A stretch of 64,000 nt of DNA from Bacteroidales bacterium (GTDB taxonomy: Bacteria; Bacteroidota; Bacteroidia; Bacteroidales; UBA932), in assembly GCA_017437125.1 (NCBI GenBank), contig JAFSBV010000025.1, forward strand, positions 62,001 through 126,000, read 5' to 3'. The notes below the pieces were generated by a model that was not told the origin of the DNA, searched no databases, and saw nothing but the letters and a program-made list of their open reading frames with translations. The stretch's first letter is position 1, and each line of letters starts with the position of its first letter. Positions 16,289 to 25,168 of the stretch are shown here, piece by piece. The position numbers and the translations under genes were made by a program.

Positions 16289-17080
16289 TTACAAGCGCAT
16301 ATATAAGCCTTTACAAATGCGAACAATCTCCTCTTTAAGATTAACCCAAACAGGTGAATTCCATTGCCTTGGATGAGTAAGCAACTCAAGAACCTGCTCG
16401 CCTCTCTCCAAAGCCTCAATTACTTTAGCTGTAGTCTTACCTCCTTCTACTTGGTCTGCTATTCTAAATGTTAATGCAGACATGTGCTCTGGATCATATG
16501 CTTCTCTTATAATACCTGCTTCTTGACGAACACGTTCATTCATCAGTTCCTTATTCTGGAATTGGAATTTAGTATTCACATAATCTCCGTGTGAAGCAAC
16601 GGTTAAACAGCTCATACCTGTTTTCTTTCGGAACTTCTCAATATTAGCAATAAACAAGTTCCTAATTTCTTCCATTCTTTCAATTGCAACCTCCTTCTTC
16701 CTTATCCTATGCTGGTAACAGAAACTTGCAATCTCTTCATAATGATAGGAAGATTCCCCCCCCCATTTTTCTATTTCTGCCATCAACTTCTTATTGATAG
16801 TATTCCATCTAAAGTATGAGGTACTACGGGCTCCATATTTCTTTTCAATTTCAAGAAACTTTCTCAGAATCTTAAAATCAGCAGTATCAATATCTCTTCT
16901 TAAAATCAAGTATTTTTTATCCTTATCAACACCCGTTTTTAGAACCTCCTCAAAAGATAGAACCGTATGAAATTCATACCCTTTGTCTTTTGCTATTTTT
17001 ATAATTCTTTCATAATCAGCTTCCTTTGAAGGGCGAAAGAAATCCGCATATAACCTCCTCTTAACACCTTTAATATTCAT
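16289..17080 (-). CDS. Polysaccharide deacetylase-like protein carrying a G9 tract
   Basis: 263-residue protein resembling the NodB-fold polysaccharide deacetylase-like proteins of capsule loci. Motifs include LILRRDIDTADF (the DxD pair), a HGDY segment (TVASHGDYVNTKF) and a C-terminal LTHPRQW histidine. It is cytoplasmic by the absence of a signal peptide, so it may act on a precursor or have another role. A run of nine C on the plus strand (16756-16764) gives WGG in the coding frame. Slippage by one base would truncate the product about 40% of the way in. Spacing to neighbours is 5 bp and 29 bp, within the main operon. Confidence 0.75.
   Translation of the reverse strand: MNIKGVKRRLYADFFRPSKEADYERIIKIAKDKGYEFHTVLSFEEVLKTGVDKDKKYLILRRDIDTADFKILRKFLEIEKKYGARSTSYFRWNTINKKLMAEIEKWGGESSYHYEEIASFCYQHRIRKKEVAIERMEEIRNLFIANIEKFRKKTGMSCLTVASHGDYVNTKFQFQNKELMNERVRQEAGIIREAYDPEHMSALTFRIADQVEGGKTTAKVIEALERGEQVLELLTHPRQWNSPVWVNLKEEIVRICKGLYMRL
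16756..16764. repeat. Homopolymer C9 (G9 in the coding strand)
   Basis: Nine consecutive C inside the deacetylase-like gene, in a low-GC region where such a run is unexpected. In-frame as written. Confidence 0.85.
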
Positions 17081-17085
17081 ATTAT

Positions 17086-18297
17086 CTATGCCTTCATTAT
17101 ATCATCAATATACATCTGTGCAGCATTAGCATCAGTGAGCCATTTCGCAGTTTCTATAGCTTTGTTAGAAATCGCCATTCTTTCTTCACACGACAATGCA
17201 TTAATATGCTTAATGATAGAAGCAAGTTCTTCATAATCTCCAGCCTTACAGAGGAATCCATTTACTCCATCCTTGATTACACCATCCATACCCTCATCGC
17301 GAGATGCAATAGTAATGCAACCACGAGCCATTGCCTCTAAATAAACTAAACCATATGCTTCACCCTTGCTTATCATAATCATGCACTGAGCAGCATCATA
17401 ATTAGCTTTTATCTCATCTCTCGGTATTCTTCCCAACACTGAAACTTGCCTAGGCAATTCAAATTCCCTCATCTTACGTTCAATGACAGAAATTTGTTGG
17501 CCGGATCCAATATAAGTGATATGAAAATCACCTTTAGGGTAAGCAATTTTCAAAGCATCCAAAATTTGTGCAGGGTACTTACGCTCAATCATTTCTCCCA
17601 CATAGATAAACTCCCTTAGATTACCCTCAAAAGTATGAGAGTTCTTCTCTGTGATATAATGCTCTGGTATTCCGGAGTAACAGATGAATGACGGTTTTTC
17701 TATATCATGCACTTTCTTGAAGTCTTTTAAAAGGGGCTCATTGCGGAATCCAAGAACATCGATATCAGCAAGCATTCCCTCATATCTATTACCATACACA
17801 TCTTTAGCCATCTGAATTTCGGCTGGTAAATGGTAAACAAGAGCAGTCTTAACGCCCGAATAATGTCTCTTCAAAGCAGATAACACTTCATACTGTGGAT
17901 TTACAAAGTGACCAACAATTACATCTGGTTTAAAGTTGGCATCTTCATTAATCTTAATAATCTCTGCTATTGACTTCCTTACACCCTTGGAAGAGAACTT
18001 ACCATGAGGGATAGGCTTATAAAGAGGTATTTTTGCAACAGGCACTCCATCCATCTCGTACTGAAGTGTCTTATCATCTCTTTTCGTATAGATTACCGCT
18101 CCGGTCTTAGCTGCAAGGAAATTTCTCATCAACTTTGCTGCCCAATAAAACGGACGAGGATATACAGCCTGATAATGTACTACACGCACATTATGCCCCA
18201 TCTTCATCCATTCCTGTGCAAAGAAATGACAAACCTTTGTTCCGTGATTATCCGGACCGGGAGTAGGATATATCGTTGAGATAAGTAGTATATTCAT
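17086..18297 (-). CDS. Glycosyltransferase, GT4 family
   Basis: 403-residue GT-B glycosyltransferase of the repeat-unit assembly. The N-terminal domain begins with STIYPTPGPDNHGTKVCHFF and the linker has PDVIVGHFVNPQYEV. The C-terminal nucleotide-sugar domain shows EFIYVGEMIERKYPAQILDA, VSVLGRIPRDEI, and the GT4 Ex7E motif in MISKGEAYGLVYLEAMARG. All core motifs are present, so it looks functional. It is spaced 15 bp from fdtB and 5 bp from the deacetylase-like gene. The specific sugar is not predictable, though proximity to fdtB allows the acetamido-dideoxyhexose. Confidence 0.9.
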   Translation of the reverse strand: MNILLISTIYPTPGPDNHGTKVCHFFAQEWMKMGHNVRVVHYQAVYPRPFYWAAKLMRNFLAAKTGAVIYTKRDDKTLQYEMDGVPVAKIPLYKPIPHGKFSSKGVRKSIAEIIKINEDANFKPDVIVGHFVNPQYEVLSALKRHYSGVKTALVYHLPAEIQMAKDVYGNRYEGMLADIDVLGFRNEPLLKDFKKVHDIEKPSFICYSGIPEHYITEKNSHTFEGNLREFIYVGEMIERKYPAQILDALKIAYPKGDFHITYIGSGQQISVIERKMREFELPRQVSVLGRIPRDEIKANYDAAQCMIMISKGEAYGLVYLEAMARGCITIASRDEGMDGVIKDGVNGFLCKAGDYEELASIIKHINALSCEERMAISNKAIETAKWLTDANAAQMYIDDIMKA

Positions 18298-18312
18298 TGG
18301 TAAATATATGTC

Positions 18313-19443
18313 TTATTCAAACAAATTAACCAATCTCACAACCTCTGCCACTTCCTCCAAAGTGATAGCTGGACCAATAGGCAAACTCAACTCCTCATCA
18401 GCCAATCTTTCAGTGATAGGAAGGCTCAACTGAGGGGTATTCCAAACTTCCTTAGCATAACACTCCTGCTTGTGTGGAGCAATCGGATAGTGGCATACAG
18501 TACCCACACCATTCTGCTCAAGATAATCATGCAAACGATCACGATTCTCCTTACCCTTCACAATAATCGGGAAAAGATGATATGCATTCTGTTCATCTGG
18601 AAGAAGGTCAGGAAGAGTAATCACAGGATTGTTGATATGCTCATAATAGTAATGAGCAACTTCTTTTCTATGCTGATTGTCTTCTGTCAAGTACTTCAGC
18701 TTTACATCAAGGACAACTGCTTGAATCTCGTCCAAACGAGAGTTACGGCCAGCATACTTGAACACATACTTCTTCTGGCTACCATAGTTGGCAAGAGCAC
18801 GTACACAAGCTGCAAGCTCAGGATCATTGGTAGTTACAGCACCACCATCACCAAGTGCACCAAGATTTTTACCAGGATAGAAAGAGTGTCCTGCTGCATC
18901 TCCAATATTACCGGTCACACGACTATCCGTATGCTTACAACCATGGCTCTGAGCACAGTCCTCAACAAGCTTCAAGTTGTACTTCTTGCATATCTCGCCA
19001 ATTTTATCAGTATAAGCCAAACGTCCATAGAGATGTACCAATGCAATAGCCTTTGTCTTAGGAGTTATAGCAGCCTCAATTAGGTCATCATCAATCTGAA
19101 GCGTATTCGGCTTAGGCTCTACTAGTACTGGAACGAGATTATTCTCTGTAATTGCAAGGATAGTAGCAATATATGTATTTGCAGGCACAATCACCTCATC
19201 ACCCGGCTGCATAATGCCCATCTCAATATATGCACGGAAGATCCAAATAAGGGCATCCAATCCGTTTGCACAACCAATGGTGTATTTGCTACCAATAAAC
19301 TTAGAATAGTTCTCTTCAAAACGCTCGTTCTCCTTACCCTGGAGATACCAACCATTATTTACTACACGAGTTACTGCCTCGTTAATCTCTGCTCCGTGAA
19401 GAGCGGTTACGTCTTTTAAGGACAAGAATGGGATATTTGCCAT
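18313..19443 (-). CDS. fdtB: dTDP-3-amino-3,6-dideoxyhexose transaminase
   Basis: PLP aminotransferase that converts a dTDP-3-keto-6-deoxyhexose to the 3-amino sugar (FdtB/QdtB type). The 376-residue protein opens with [18 protein letters not shown], has [22 protein letters not shown] (Asp162) and the Schiff-base Lys192 in [15 protein letters not shown], and ends with [11 protein letters not shown]. This N-terminus and the [12 protein letters not shown] segment are characteristic of the 3-aminotransferase branch. The order fdtA-fdtA-fdtC-fdtB in direct neighbourhood supports the pathway. The exact sugar epimer (Fuc3N or Qui3N) depends on the isomerase and is not certain. Confidence 0.9.
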   Translation of the reverse strand: MANIPFLSLKDVTALHGAEINEAVTRVVNNGWYLQGKENERFEENYSKFIGSKYTIGCANGLDALIWIFRAYIEMGIMQPGDEVIVPANTYIATILAITENNLVPVLVEPKPNTLQIDDDLIEAAITPKTKAIALVHLYGRLAYTDKIGEICKKYNLKLVEDCAQSHGCKHTDSRVTGNIGDAAGHSFYPGKNLGALGDGGAVTTNDPELAACVRALANYGSQKKYVFKYAGRNSRLDEIQAVVLDVKLKYLTEDNQHRKEVAHYYYEHINNPVITLPDLLPDEQNAYHLFPIIVKGKENRDRLHDYLEQNGVGTVCHYPIAPHKQECYAKEVWNTPQLSLPITERLADEELSLPIGPAITLEEVAEVVRLVNLFE

Positions 19444-19453
19444 ATGATGTTAT

Positions 19454-19912
19454 TTATTTTACAATCTTATTAACACAACGAGCCGGATTTCCAATCCAAA
19501 GCTCACCTGCAGGAACGTCTTTAGTAACGACTGATCCTGCACCAATCATAGCCCCTTCGCCAATAGTCAATCCGGGGAGAATGGTAGAGCCAGCTCCAAT
19601 GGTTGCCCCTTTGCAAACCTTGGTCTTAAGAAGCGTCCACTCTTTACAATGTGAATGAGGGTACTTGTCATTGGTAAACGAAACATTCGCTCCCACGAAA
19701 ACTTCGTCCTCCAGTTCTATTCCGTCCCAAATCTGCACACCACTCTTAATGGTGCAACGGTTTCCAATTATTACTTGATTCTCAACCAAACAGTGAGAAC
19801 AGATATTGCATTCTTCACCAATCTGAGCATCAGGCAGTATCACACAGAACTGCCATACTCGTGTGCTTTCAGGGATATTAGGACATTGACAATCAGCTAA
19901 CGGATGTATCAT
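19454..19912 (-). CDS. fdtC: dTDP-3-amino-3,6-dideoxyhexose N-acetyltransferase
   Basis: Hexapeptide-repeat acetyltransferase of 152 residues that acetylates the 3-amino group, giving dTDP-Fuc3NAc or dTDP-Qui3NAc. It starts [20 protein letters not shown], the usual WxcM/FdtC opening. It then has hexapeptide coils ([68 protein letters not shown]) and ends ARCVNKIV. It sits 10 bp before fdtB and 3 bp after fdtA, in pathway order. Confidence 0.9.
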   Translation of the reverse strand: MIHPLADCQCPNIPESTRVWQFCVILPDAQIGEECNICSHCLVENQVIIGNRCTIKSGVQIWDGIELEDEVFVGANVSFTNDKYPHSHCKEWTLLKTKVCKGATIGAGSTILPGLTIGEGAMIGAGSVVTKDVPAGELWIGNPARCVNKIVK

Positions 19913-19915
19913 CTT

Positions 19916-20362
19916 TTATTCTTCGTTTCTAAACTTTATAAACTCATCATAATCGCGGATATAATCTTCCGCCTGATATACTTCAGATGCCAGCACCATA
20001 CATACTGCACCCGAAGAGAAGTCTTCTAAATCACGCCACATACCCGGTTTAACATAGAGTCCCTGGTATGGACGGTTCAAGAAGAAAGATCGCTTGCACT
20101 TGCCATCATCGAGCGTTACTCGGAAAGATCCTGAAGCAGCAATAATCAACTGACTCAAATCTCTATGCGCATGTGATCCACGGTTCTCACCACCAGGTAC
20201 ATCATAGAGATAGTACACTCTCTTGACATCAAAAGGAAGCGTACCTTGTCCTGAGGCTGTCGAAGAATCACCATTCTCTACCACGGTAAGGTTTCCTTTA
20301 CGGTCACTATGGTGCTTATCCAACTCCACCATAGTACAGTCGAACACATTATATTTTGCCAT
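19916..20362 (-). CDS. fdtA: dTDP-6-deoxyhexose 3,4-ketoisomerase (FdtA, WxcM-like cupin), copy 2
   Basis: Small cupin enzyme (148 residues) that isomerises dTDP-4-keto-6-deoxyglucose to the 3-keto form, the first committed step toward 3-amino sugars. Signature: VYYLYDVPGGENRGSHAHRD, with the HAH pair as catalytic histidines, then FRVTLDDGKCKRSFFLNRPY and GLYVKPGMWRDLEDFSSGAVC. It overlaps the sister gene upstream by 14 bp. Both copies keep the R-G-x-HA segment and look complete. Having two may allow different epimer products, a heteromer, or simple redundancy. Confidence 0.9.
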   Translation of the reverse strand: MAKYNVFDCTMVELDKHHSDRKGNLTVVENGDSSTASGQGTLPFDVKRVYYLYDVPGGENRGSHAHRDLSQLIIAASGSFRVTLDDGKCKRSFFLNRPYQGLYVKPGMWRDLEDFSSGAVCMVLASEVYQAEDYIRDYDEFIKFRNEE

Positions 20363-20759
20363 CTTCCTTCAGTTTTAAGAATTCATTGTAATCACGGATG
20401 TAATCAGCTGGATCATACTTGGTAGATGCAAACTCTAGTGCAAGGGAGTTGGTTGAGAAGTTTTTCATCTCTCTCCACATACCCTTAGGAATATACAAAC
20501 CATAGTATGAGCGATTCAAATGAAAAGTCTTCTTCTCTTTACCGTCATCCACTATCACATCAAAGCTACCCGAAAGAGCAATTACAAACTCTTCAGTTTC
20601 TTTATATGCATGCCCTCCTCTATTCTCACCTCCTGGCACATCATACAACCAGTAGGTTCGCTTGATCTCAAACGGAATATGCGTGTTGTTTTGTGCAAAA
20701 GACAGATTTCCTCTTGCATCAAGGAATTTGGGGAGTTCTATTAGTTTGGAGGTATTCAT
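20349..20759 (-). CDS. fdtA: dTDP-6-deoxyhexose 3,4-ketoisomerase (FdtA, WxcM-like cupin), copy 1
   Basis: 136-residue cupin paralogous to the next gene. Core: TYWLYDVPGGENRGGHAYKE, FDVIVDDGKEKKTFHLNRSY and GLYIPKGMWREMKNFSTNSL. Here the second catalytic position reads HAY rather than HAH, a visible difference between the tandem copies; His/Tyr variation at this point may affect product stereochemistry. The 14-bp overlap with the second copy implies coupled translation. Its substrate is dTDP-4-keto-6-deoxyglucose from RmlA and RmlB. RmlA is in the locus; RmlB is only a fragment there. Confidence 0.88.
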   Translation of the reverse strand: MNTSKLIELPKFLDARGNLSFAQNNTHIPFEIKRTYWLYDVPGGENRGGHAYKETEEFVIALSGSFDVIVDDGKEKKTFHLNRSYYGLYIPKGMWREMKNFSTNSLALEFASTKYDPADYIRDYNEFLKLKEDGKI

Positions 20760-20845
20760 AATTTATTCTACTAATCATTAGTGTCCTGAGAAAAATCCCT
20801 GATAGCATTAAACGATTTAAATTCCCAAAAGCTACAAGGCGAAAA

Positions 20846-21991
20846 TTATTTCAATAAGTTTCGCATTCTTGTTGTTCCTGATTGGTAACCAAAAAATGCG
20901 TAAAACTCTTCGCTAATTTTCTTTCTATTCACCAGATCTAAATCTTCCACATAGCTTATCAAATCTGACAAACCTTTTCTAAATGTTTCTCGATCATTAT
21001 AAACACGAAAATAAGGTTTCCCTATAAACATATCATACCCTCTGGCAGACACCTGATGTACTAAAATGGGCATACCTGATTTTAGACCATCCATAGCTCT
21101 AAGTTTCAAACCTCCCCCTATATCTGTTGGACAAAGATAAATTGAAGCCTTTTGTATTACTGCCAAAATATCCTGAGGACTTGGTACAATGATGATATTA
21201 TCCTTTTTGCTATTTGCAAAATCTATAATTTCCTCAGATGGACTACGACCGGTTAACAACAATCTTAAATCTGGTATTAATTCCATTATTATATCCCAAT
21301 AATTATTTTTAATGTCCATAATACCATGGGTAGTCTGATAGTTTACGAGAGAACCACTTATACCTATATGATAATCATTTGGTTTAGAAAATGGAGATAC
21401 GATTGGGGCAGATTTATAATCATATACACCCAACACAACATTTTCCTTATCATTCTCTCCATAAATTGAATGTAGCAGATTTTTATCTTGCGTTGTTAAG
21501 AAGACATTAATATCAGAATATTTATAGGCAATCCCTTGAGCTCTACGAACCAAGTAGTCATATCTCCCCCAAAACGTATAGACATTTTTATTGTCCATAC
21601 AATATTCAATCTCTTCATTATGGTGAATAGTAACCACATTAATCCCCAACTTTTTGATAAAAGGCACTACAACGCCCATTTTTCCCCCATTAATGATAAC
21701 TAAATCATAGCGATCCTTATTCTTGGACAGATGTTTTTTAATCGGTTTAATCCAACGCTCTAAATTACCCAACATTAAGTCAAAGTAACTGCGAATTTTG
21801 AGTCGTCTTTGTACCAATATAAAATTTAAGTCTTCGTATTCAGGAAGCATTTTAAATTCTGATCCAGTCATCACATCAACTCTTTCTTTTCCAAATATAT
21901 CAAGAACAGAGTCCATATAAGCCCTAACAGCTTGTGCCCCTCCTCCAAATTTATTAAAATCGTATGGTGCCAAGTATAACACTCGTTTCAT
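20846..21991 (-). CDS. Glycosyltransferase (GT4-like)
   Basis: 381-residue GT-B type glycosyltransferase. It begins VLYLAPYDFNKFGGGAQAVR, typical of GT4 proteins, with DLVIINGGKMGVVVPFIKKL in the N-terminal domain and INVVTIHHNEEIEYC. The C-terminal domain has YHIGISGSLVNYQTTHGIMD, RLLLTGRSPSEEI, IIIVPSPQDILAVIQKASIY and LCPTDIGGGLKLRAMDGLKS in place of the classical Ex7E loop. It probably adds one sugar of the repeat unit. An 86-bp spacer with no clear promoter separates it from fdtA. GC content is low, in keeping with the variable block. Confidence 0.82.
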   Translation of the reverse strand: MKRVLYLAPYDFNKFGGGAQAVRAYMDSVLDIFGKERVDVMTGSEFKMLPEYEDLNFILVQRRLKIRSYFDLMLGNLERWIKPIKKHLSKNKDRYDLVIINGGKMGVVVPFIKKLGINVVTIHHNEEIEYCMDNKNVYTFWGRYDYLVRRAQGIAYKYSDINVFLTTQDKNLLHSIYGENDKENVVLGVYDYKSAPIVSPFSKPNDYHIGISGSLVNYQTTHGIMDIKNNYWDIIMELIPDLRLLLTGRSPSEEIIDFANSKKDNIIIVPSPQDILAVIQKASIYLCPTDIGGGLKLRAMDGLKSGMPILVHQVSARGYDMFIGKPYFRVYNDRETFRKGLSDLISYVEDLDLVNRKKISEEFYAFFGYQSGTTRMRNLLK

Positions 21992-22023
21992 ATAATTTTC
22001 TTATCTAGAAAAATAACTATACA

Positions 22024-22572
22024 TTAGTTCTTTGATTTTATAATGCACGGATTTCCATATACAATACTGCCATCAGGAATATCTTGCAATACTACAGCAT
22101 TAGCTCCAATCTTTACATCATTTCCTATATGTATTGGCCCTGCAACAACAGCACCTGCGAAAATCTGTACATTATCCCCTATAGTTGGATTACCGCCTCT
22201 ATTATATCCAACAGTTACATTTTGGAAAAAGACAAAATTTTTCCCAATAGAATCTGCTACTATAATGGACGAGAATCCATGGCAAGCGAATATCCCCCCC
22301 CCCACTTTGCTGCAATTTGTTGATATACAAATGCTTTTAAGCTTAGGCAGAAAAACGTTAAATATATGCCTATATAAGAAAGGCATTCTATAGTAGAAAA
22401 CATATCTATACTCCGGGTAATATTTCATAAAACAACAAAAGGCTTTAAAATCGATTAAGTGTTCTTTTCCATATCTTATTTTCCAATACTTTAGATCTTC
22501 CAATACCATTGACTTATTTCTACCAAGAAAGAACATTGGCCAACACAATACCTTATAAAAGAAATCAATCAT
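22024..22572 (-). CDS. Serine-acetyltransferase-like O-acetyltransferase with a G10 tract
   Basis: 182-residue hexapeptide acyltransferase of the CysE-like group seen in capsule loci. The helical N-terminal half (KYWKIRYGKEHLIDFKAFCC) is followed by the beta-helix: IFACHGFSSIIVADSIG with the active-site His, then NVTVGYNRGGNPTIGDNVQI, AGAVVAGPIHIGNDVKIGAN and IPDGSIVYGNPCIIK. It is expected to modify a glycan sugar, not free serine. Ten consecutive C on the plus strand (22294-22303) encode the VGGG just before the catalytic loop. A one-base slip would remove the catalytic half, so the gene may switch on and off. It overlaps the upstream glycosyltransferase by 8 bp. Confidence 0.85.
   Translation of the reverse strand: MIDFFYKVLCWPMFFLGRNKSMVLEDLKYWKIRYGKEHLIDFKAFCCFMKYYPEYRYVFYYRMPFLYRHIFNVFLPKLKSICISTNCSKVGGGIFACHGFSSIIVADSIGKNFVFFQNVTVGYNRGGNPTIGDNVQIFAGAVVAGPIHIGNDVKIGANAVVLQDIPDGSIVYGNPCIIKSKN
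22294..22303. repeat. Homopolymer C10 (G10 in the coding strand)
   Basis: Ten consecutive C inside the acetyltransferase gene immediately upstream of its catalytic loop; in frame as written. Confidence 0.88.
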
Positions 22573-23728
22573 ACCACATCAAATTTAAAATACTACTTAC
22601 AATCTGATAAGATTCAACCGAATAATCATAGTTATTATTTTTTATACTATAATAAAGGTCTTTATCTTTACACAGCTTTAATATTGCTTGATTAATTTTC
22701 TCTATTGGAGCTACTAGACCATCTGTATTTTCATTTATGAATTCGTACGCTGACCCAAAATCACTAGAAACAATTGGAAGACCAACAATTTTAGCTTCAT
22801 TAAAAATCATAGGGCAAGCTTCCGATTCTGAAAGGCATACTAACAAATCTGCATTTCTAAAATATGTATATGGATTTTCTTTGCCCCCTAAAAAAAACAC
22901 AGAATCTGAAACAGAATATTGATTTATATTCTGTTGAATTAATTGGTACTCATCTTGATCCCAAATCGGACCAATTACAAACCATTTGATGTTAACCCCT
23001 TCATTCAATAATGAATTTATAATACGTGGAATTTCCCTATATCTTTTTACACTTGCAATTCTGCCAACAGATATTATATTAAAATCACCTTTTTTTGATT
23101 GATATAAAGAATCATCTAAAGGAAGTGAAGATAAGTTAGAAATTCTTTCATAGTCTATTATATTATATATTGACTTTACCTTTTCTCTAAACATAGGAAA
23201 CCTTGTCATGAAACAATCTGCGGTATACTTGCTCACACAAATTATATTTTTAAACTTATCATATAAATATACATCAGATTCTCTGTAAGGATGTGCAAGT
23301 ATGTAATTACAATGAATCCATGCAATTTTATTCTTATTAGAGAAATATTGAACAAATTGAGTCGGAACTCCTTCAGCAAAGGCCACTATACAATCGTAGC
23401 CTCTTTTTTCTAATTCTTTGACAACTTTTTTTATTAGGTATTCCTCGAAGTTGATTCTTAGAATTAAGGATAGTCTCTTTATAAGTTTAATAACAAAAGA
23501 AAATATTTTATTTATTCCAGATAGTTGGGAATATTGTGAATAATACGCACATAATAATTTATCAAAAGGCAATAGCTTATCTCTAAAAACAATATCACAA
23601 TCACATTCATCCGTTATTGTAAATACATCAATAGAAATATCCGTTAGCTTCATCTGATTATAAAGGCTATTAAATGATGTGGTAACACCACCTATTTTTA
23701 GATGTGGCAAAACAAATAGACATTTCAT
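22565..23728 (-). CDS. Glycosyltransferase, GT4 family
   Basis: 387-residue GT-B enzyme. It opens LFVLPHLKIGGVTTSFNSLY (a GG pocket typical of GT4), has GYDCIVAFAEGVPTQFVQYF and KIAWIHCNYILAHPYRESDV. The nucleotide-binding half contains FNIISVGRIASVKRYREIPR, WFVIGPIWDQDEYQLIQ, VFFLGGKENPYTYFRNADLL and the Ex7E motif VCLSESEACPMIFNEAKIVG. All core elements are intact. It overlaps Wzy upstream by 4 bp and the acetyltransferase downstream by 8 bp, so it is translated as part of the run. Sugar specificity unknown. Confidence 0.9.
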   Translation of the reverse strand: MKCLFVLPHLKIGGVTTSFNSLYNQMKLTDISIDVFTITDECDCDIVFRDKLLPFDKLLCAYYSQYSQLSGINKIFSFVIKLIKRLSLILRINFEEYLIKKVVKELEKRGYDCIVAFAEGVPTQFVQYFSNKNKIAWIHCNYILAHPYRESDVYLYDKFKNIICVSKYTADCFMTRFPMFREKVKSIYNIIDYERISNLSSLPLDDSLYQSKKGDFNIISVGRIASVKRYREIPRIINSLLNEGVNIKWFVIGPIWDQDEYQLIQQNINQYSVSDSVFFLGGKENPYTYFRNADLLVCLSESEACPMIFNEAKIVGLPIVSSDFGSAYEFINENTDGLVAPIEKINQAILKLCKDKDLYYSIKNNNYDYSVESYQIVSSILNLMWYD

Positions 23729-25158
23729 GAAATTTGTCTTTTTTTACGCAAGAAAATAAATATAAAAATATAAAAAATCAAATATAAGCCAGCATATAAA
23801 CTGCTATAATAATCACGTGGCCAAAATATAATTCTCGGCAAACTGAGGATAACAAATAACGCAAATAAAGAAACTGCATTGTTATTTCTCAGTGATGACA
23901 ATAACTTATCAACATATGCAACAAACTTTCCAACGAAGAATATGAATAAAAAACCAAACCAACCGAAGTTATAATATAATTCACCTAATATAGATCCTCC
24001 ATATTGAATATGTCTATATTCAGGATAAGATCTTAAAAAATCTACATAAAATAGTGAGTTGTGGTATAATTCTATATTATCGAACCACATTCTTACCTTT
24101 GGGACAGCATTAAATGGAGATAAAACATAAGACAAACCCATATTATAATGAAAATCACCTAATCTAGAAAATAAATCCATCACAGAGTATAGCGAGAGTA
24201 CAGATCCACCAAATTCTTTGAAAAAGGAAGAAAATGGTATTTCTAAATCTTCATTTAAATCACCTGCTGCTTTTGCTAATTCCATACTTATACCAGCACC
24301 ATTGTCACCCTGTAAACTTCTCATAGTATTAATAACAGGCAGAATAGTCAGCATCAAAAATGCCAAAGATAAATATATTAAGATTTCCTTTTTACTAATT
24401 GTCTTTACTACAGTGAAGTACATCAAGAATACAGCTAAAAGATTACAGATTGCCACACTTCTTCTTCCCGAAAACATACCAGCAGCAAGCATCAATACAA
24501 CCAATATGAAGCATATAGAAACAAATTGTTTTTTATCTTTACTAAGAACCATCATCAGCAAAAAGGATGGTAAACAAAACTCTTGTATTAAATTTAACAA
24601 CCTAAGAAATGGAGTATTATAAGCTTCGAATACAGCCAAGTATCCATCTGAATAAACAACTTGTATTTCGAATATAATACTACAATATGCCTTTACAGGA
24701 AACGAAATTAAAAATACTAACGTAACGATTCTTGTAATAAGTTTTATATCATAGTTTACAACTCGTTTCTTTAATCTTATCCTTTTGTAATTATTAACAT
24801 AGCCTAATGTAATTGACATCAAGCATAATTGAGTAAAAATTTGAGCCTTGATATACGATGGTATAGATACGCTACTTATCATAGAAAGTGGACGACCCCA
24901 TAATAGGAGATACGTGTATCCTGAATGAAACAAAAAGATCAAGATAATAAAGATGGGGCCTAAAGATATGAGTGTTTTTGTTGATTTATATACTAAATTA
25001 ACACATAAAACAAGCTGAATCACACTTGCTATAGACAACAACGTCAAATTTTCACCTGCTGCAACTGAAAATAATACGATTAGTATATTAACAAAGAAAA
25101 ATTTAGCCAAATTATAACTACCGATTCTTGTATAATTATCTCCCATTTCTAACAACAC
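23725..25158 (-). CDS. wzy: O-antigen/capsule repeat-unit polymerase (Wzy-like)
   Basis: 477-residue integral membrane protein with about eleven to twelve hydrophobic segments and no enzyme motif, the usual picture for a Wzy polymerase. It would polymerise lipid-linked repeat units in the periplasmic leaflet. A large periplasmic-type loop lies between about residues 285 and 395 (MELAKAAGDLNEDLEIPFSS to SYPEYRHIQYGGSILGELYY), and the sequence ends with a basic tail (FLRKKRQ). Identification rests on topology and the neighbours (Wzx, Wzz, glycosyltransferases), since Wzy sequences are poorly conserved. Low GC is normal for this gene type. Confidence 0.8.
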   Translation of the reverse strand: MLLEMGDNYTRIGSYNLAKFFFVNILIVLFSVAAGENLTLLSIASVIQLVLCVNLVYKSTKTLISLGPIFIILIFLFHSGYTYLLLWGRPLSMISSVSIPSYIKAQIFTQLCLMSITLGYVNNYKRIRLKKRVVNYDIKLITRIVTLVFLISFPVKAYCSIIFEIQVVYSDGYLAVFEAYNTPFLRLLNLIQEFCLPSFLLMMVLSKDKKQFVSICFILVVLMLAAGMFSGRRSVAICNLLAVFLMYFTVVKTISKKEILIYLSLAFLMLTILPVINTMRSLQGDNGAGISMELAKAAGDLNEDLEIPFSSFFKEFGGSVLSLYSVMDLFSRLGDFHYNMGLSYVLSPFNAVPKVRMWFDNIELYHNSLFYVDFLRSYPEYRHIQYGGSILGELYYNFGWFGFLFIFFVGKFVAYVDKLLSSLRNNNAVSLFALFVILSLPRIIFWPRDYYSSLYAGLYLIFYIFIFIFLRKKRQIS

Positions 25159-25168
25159 ACTGTTATAA

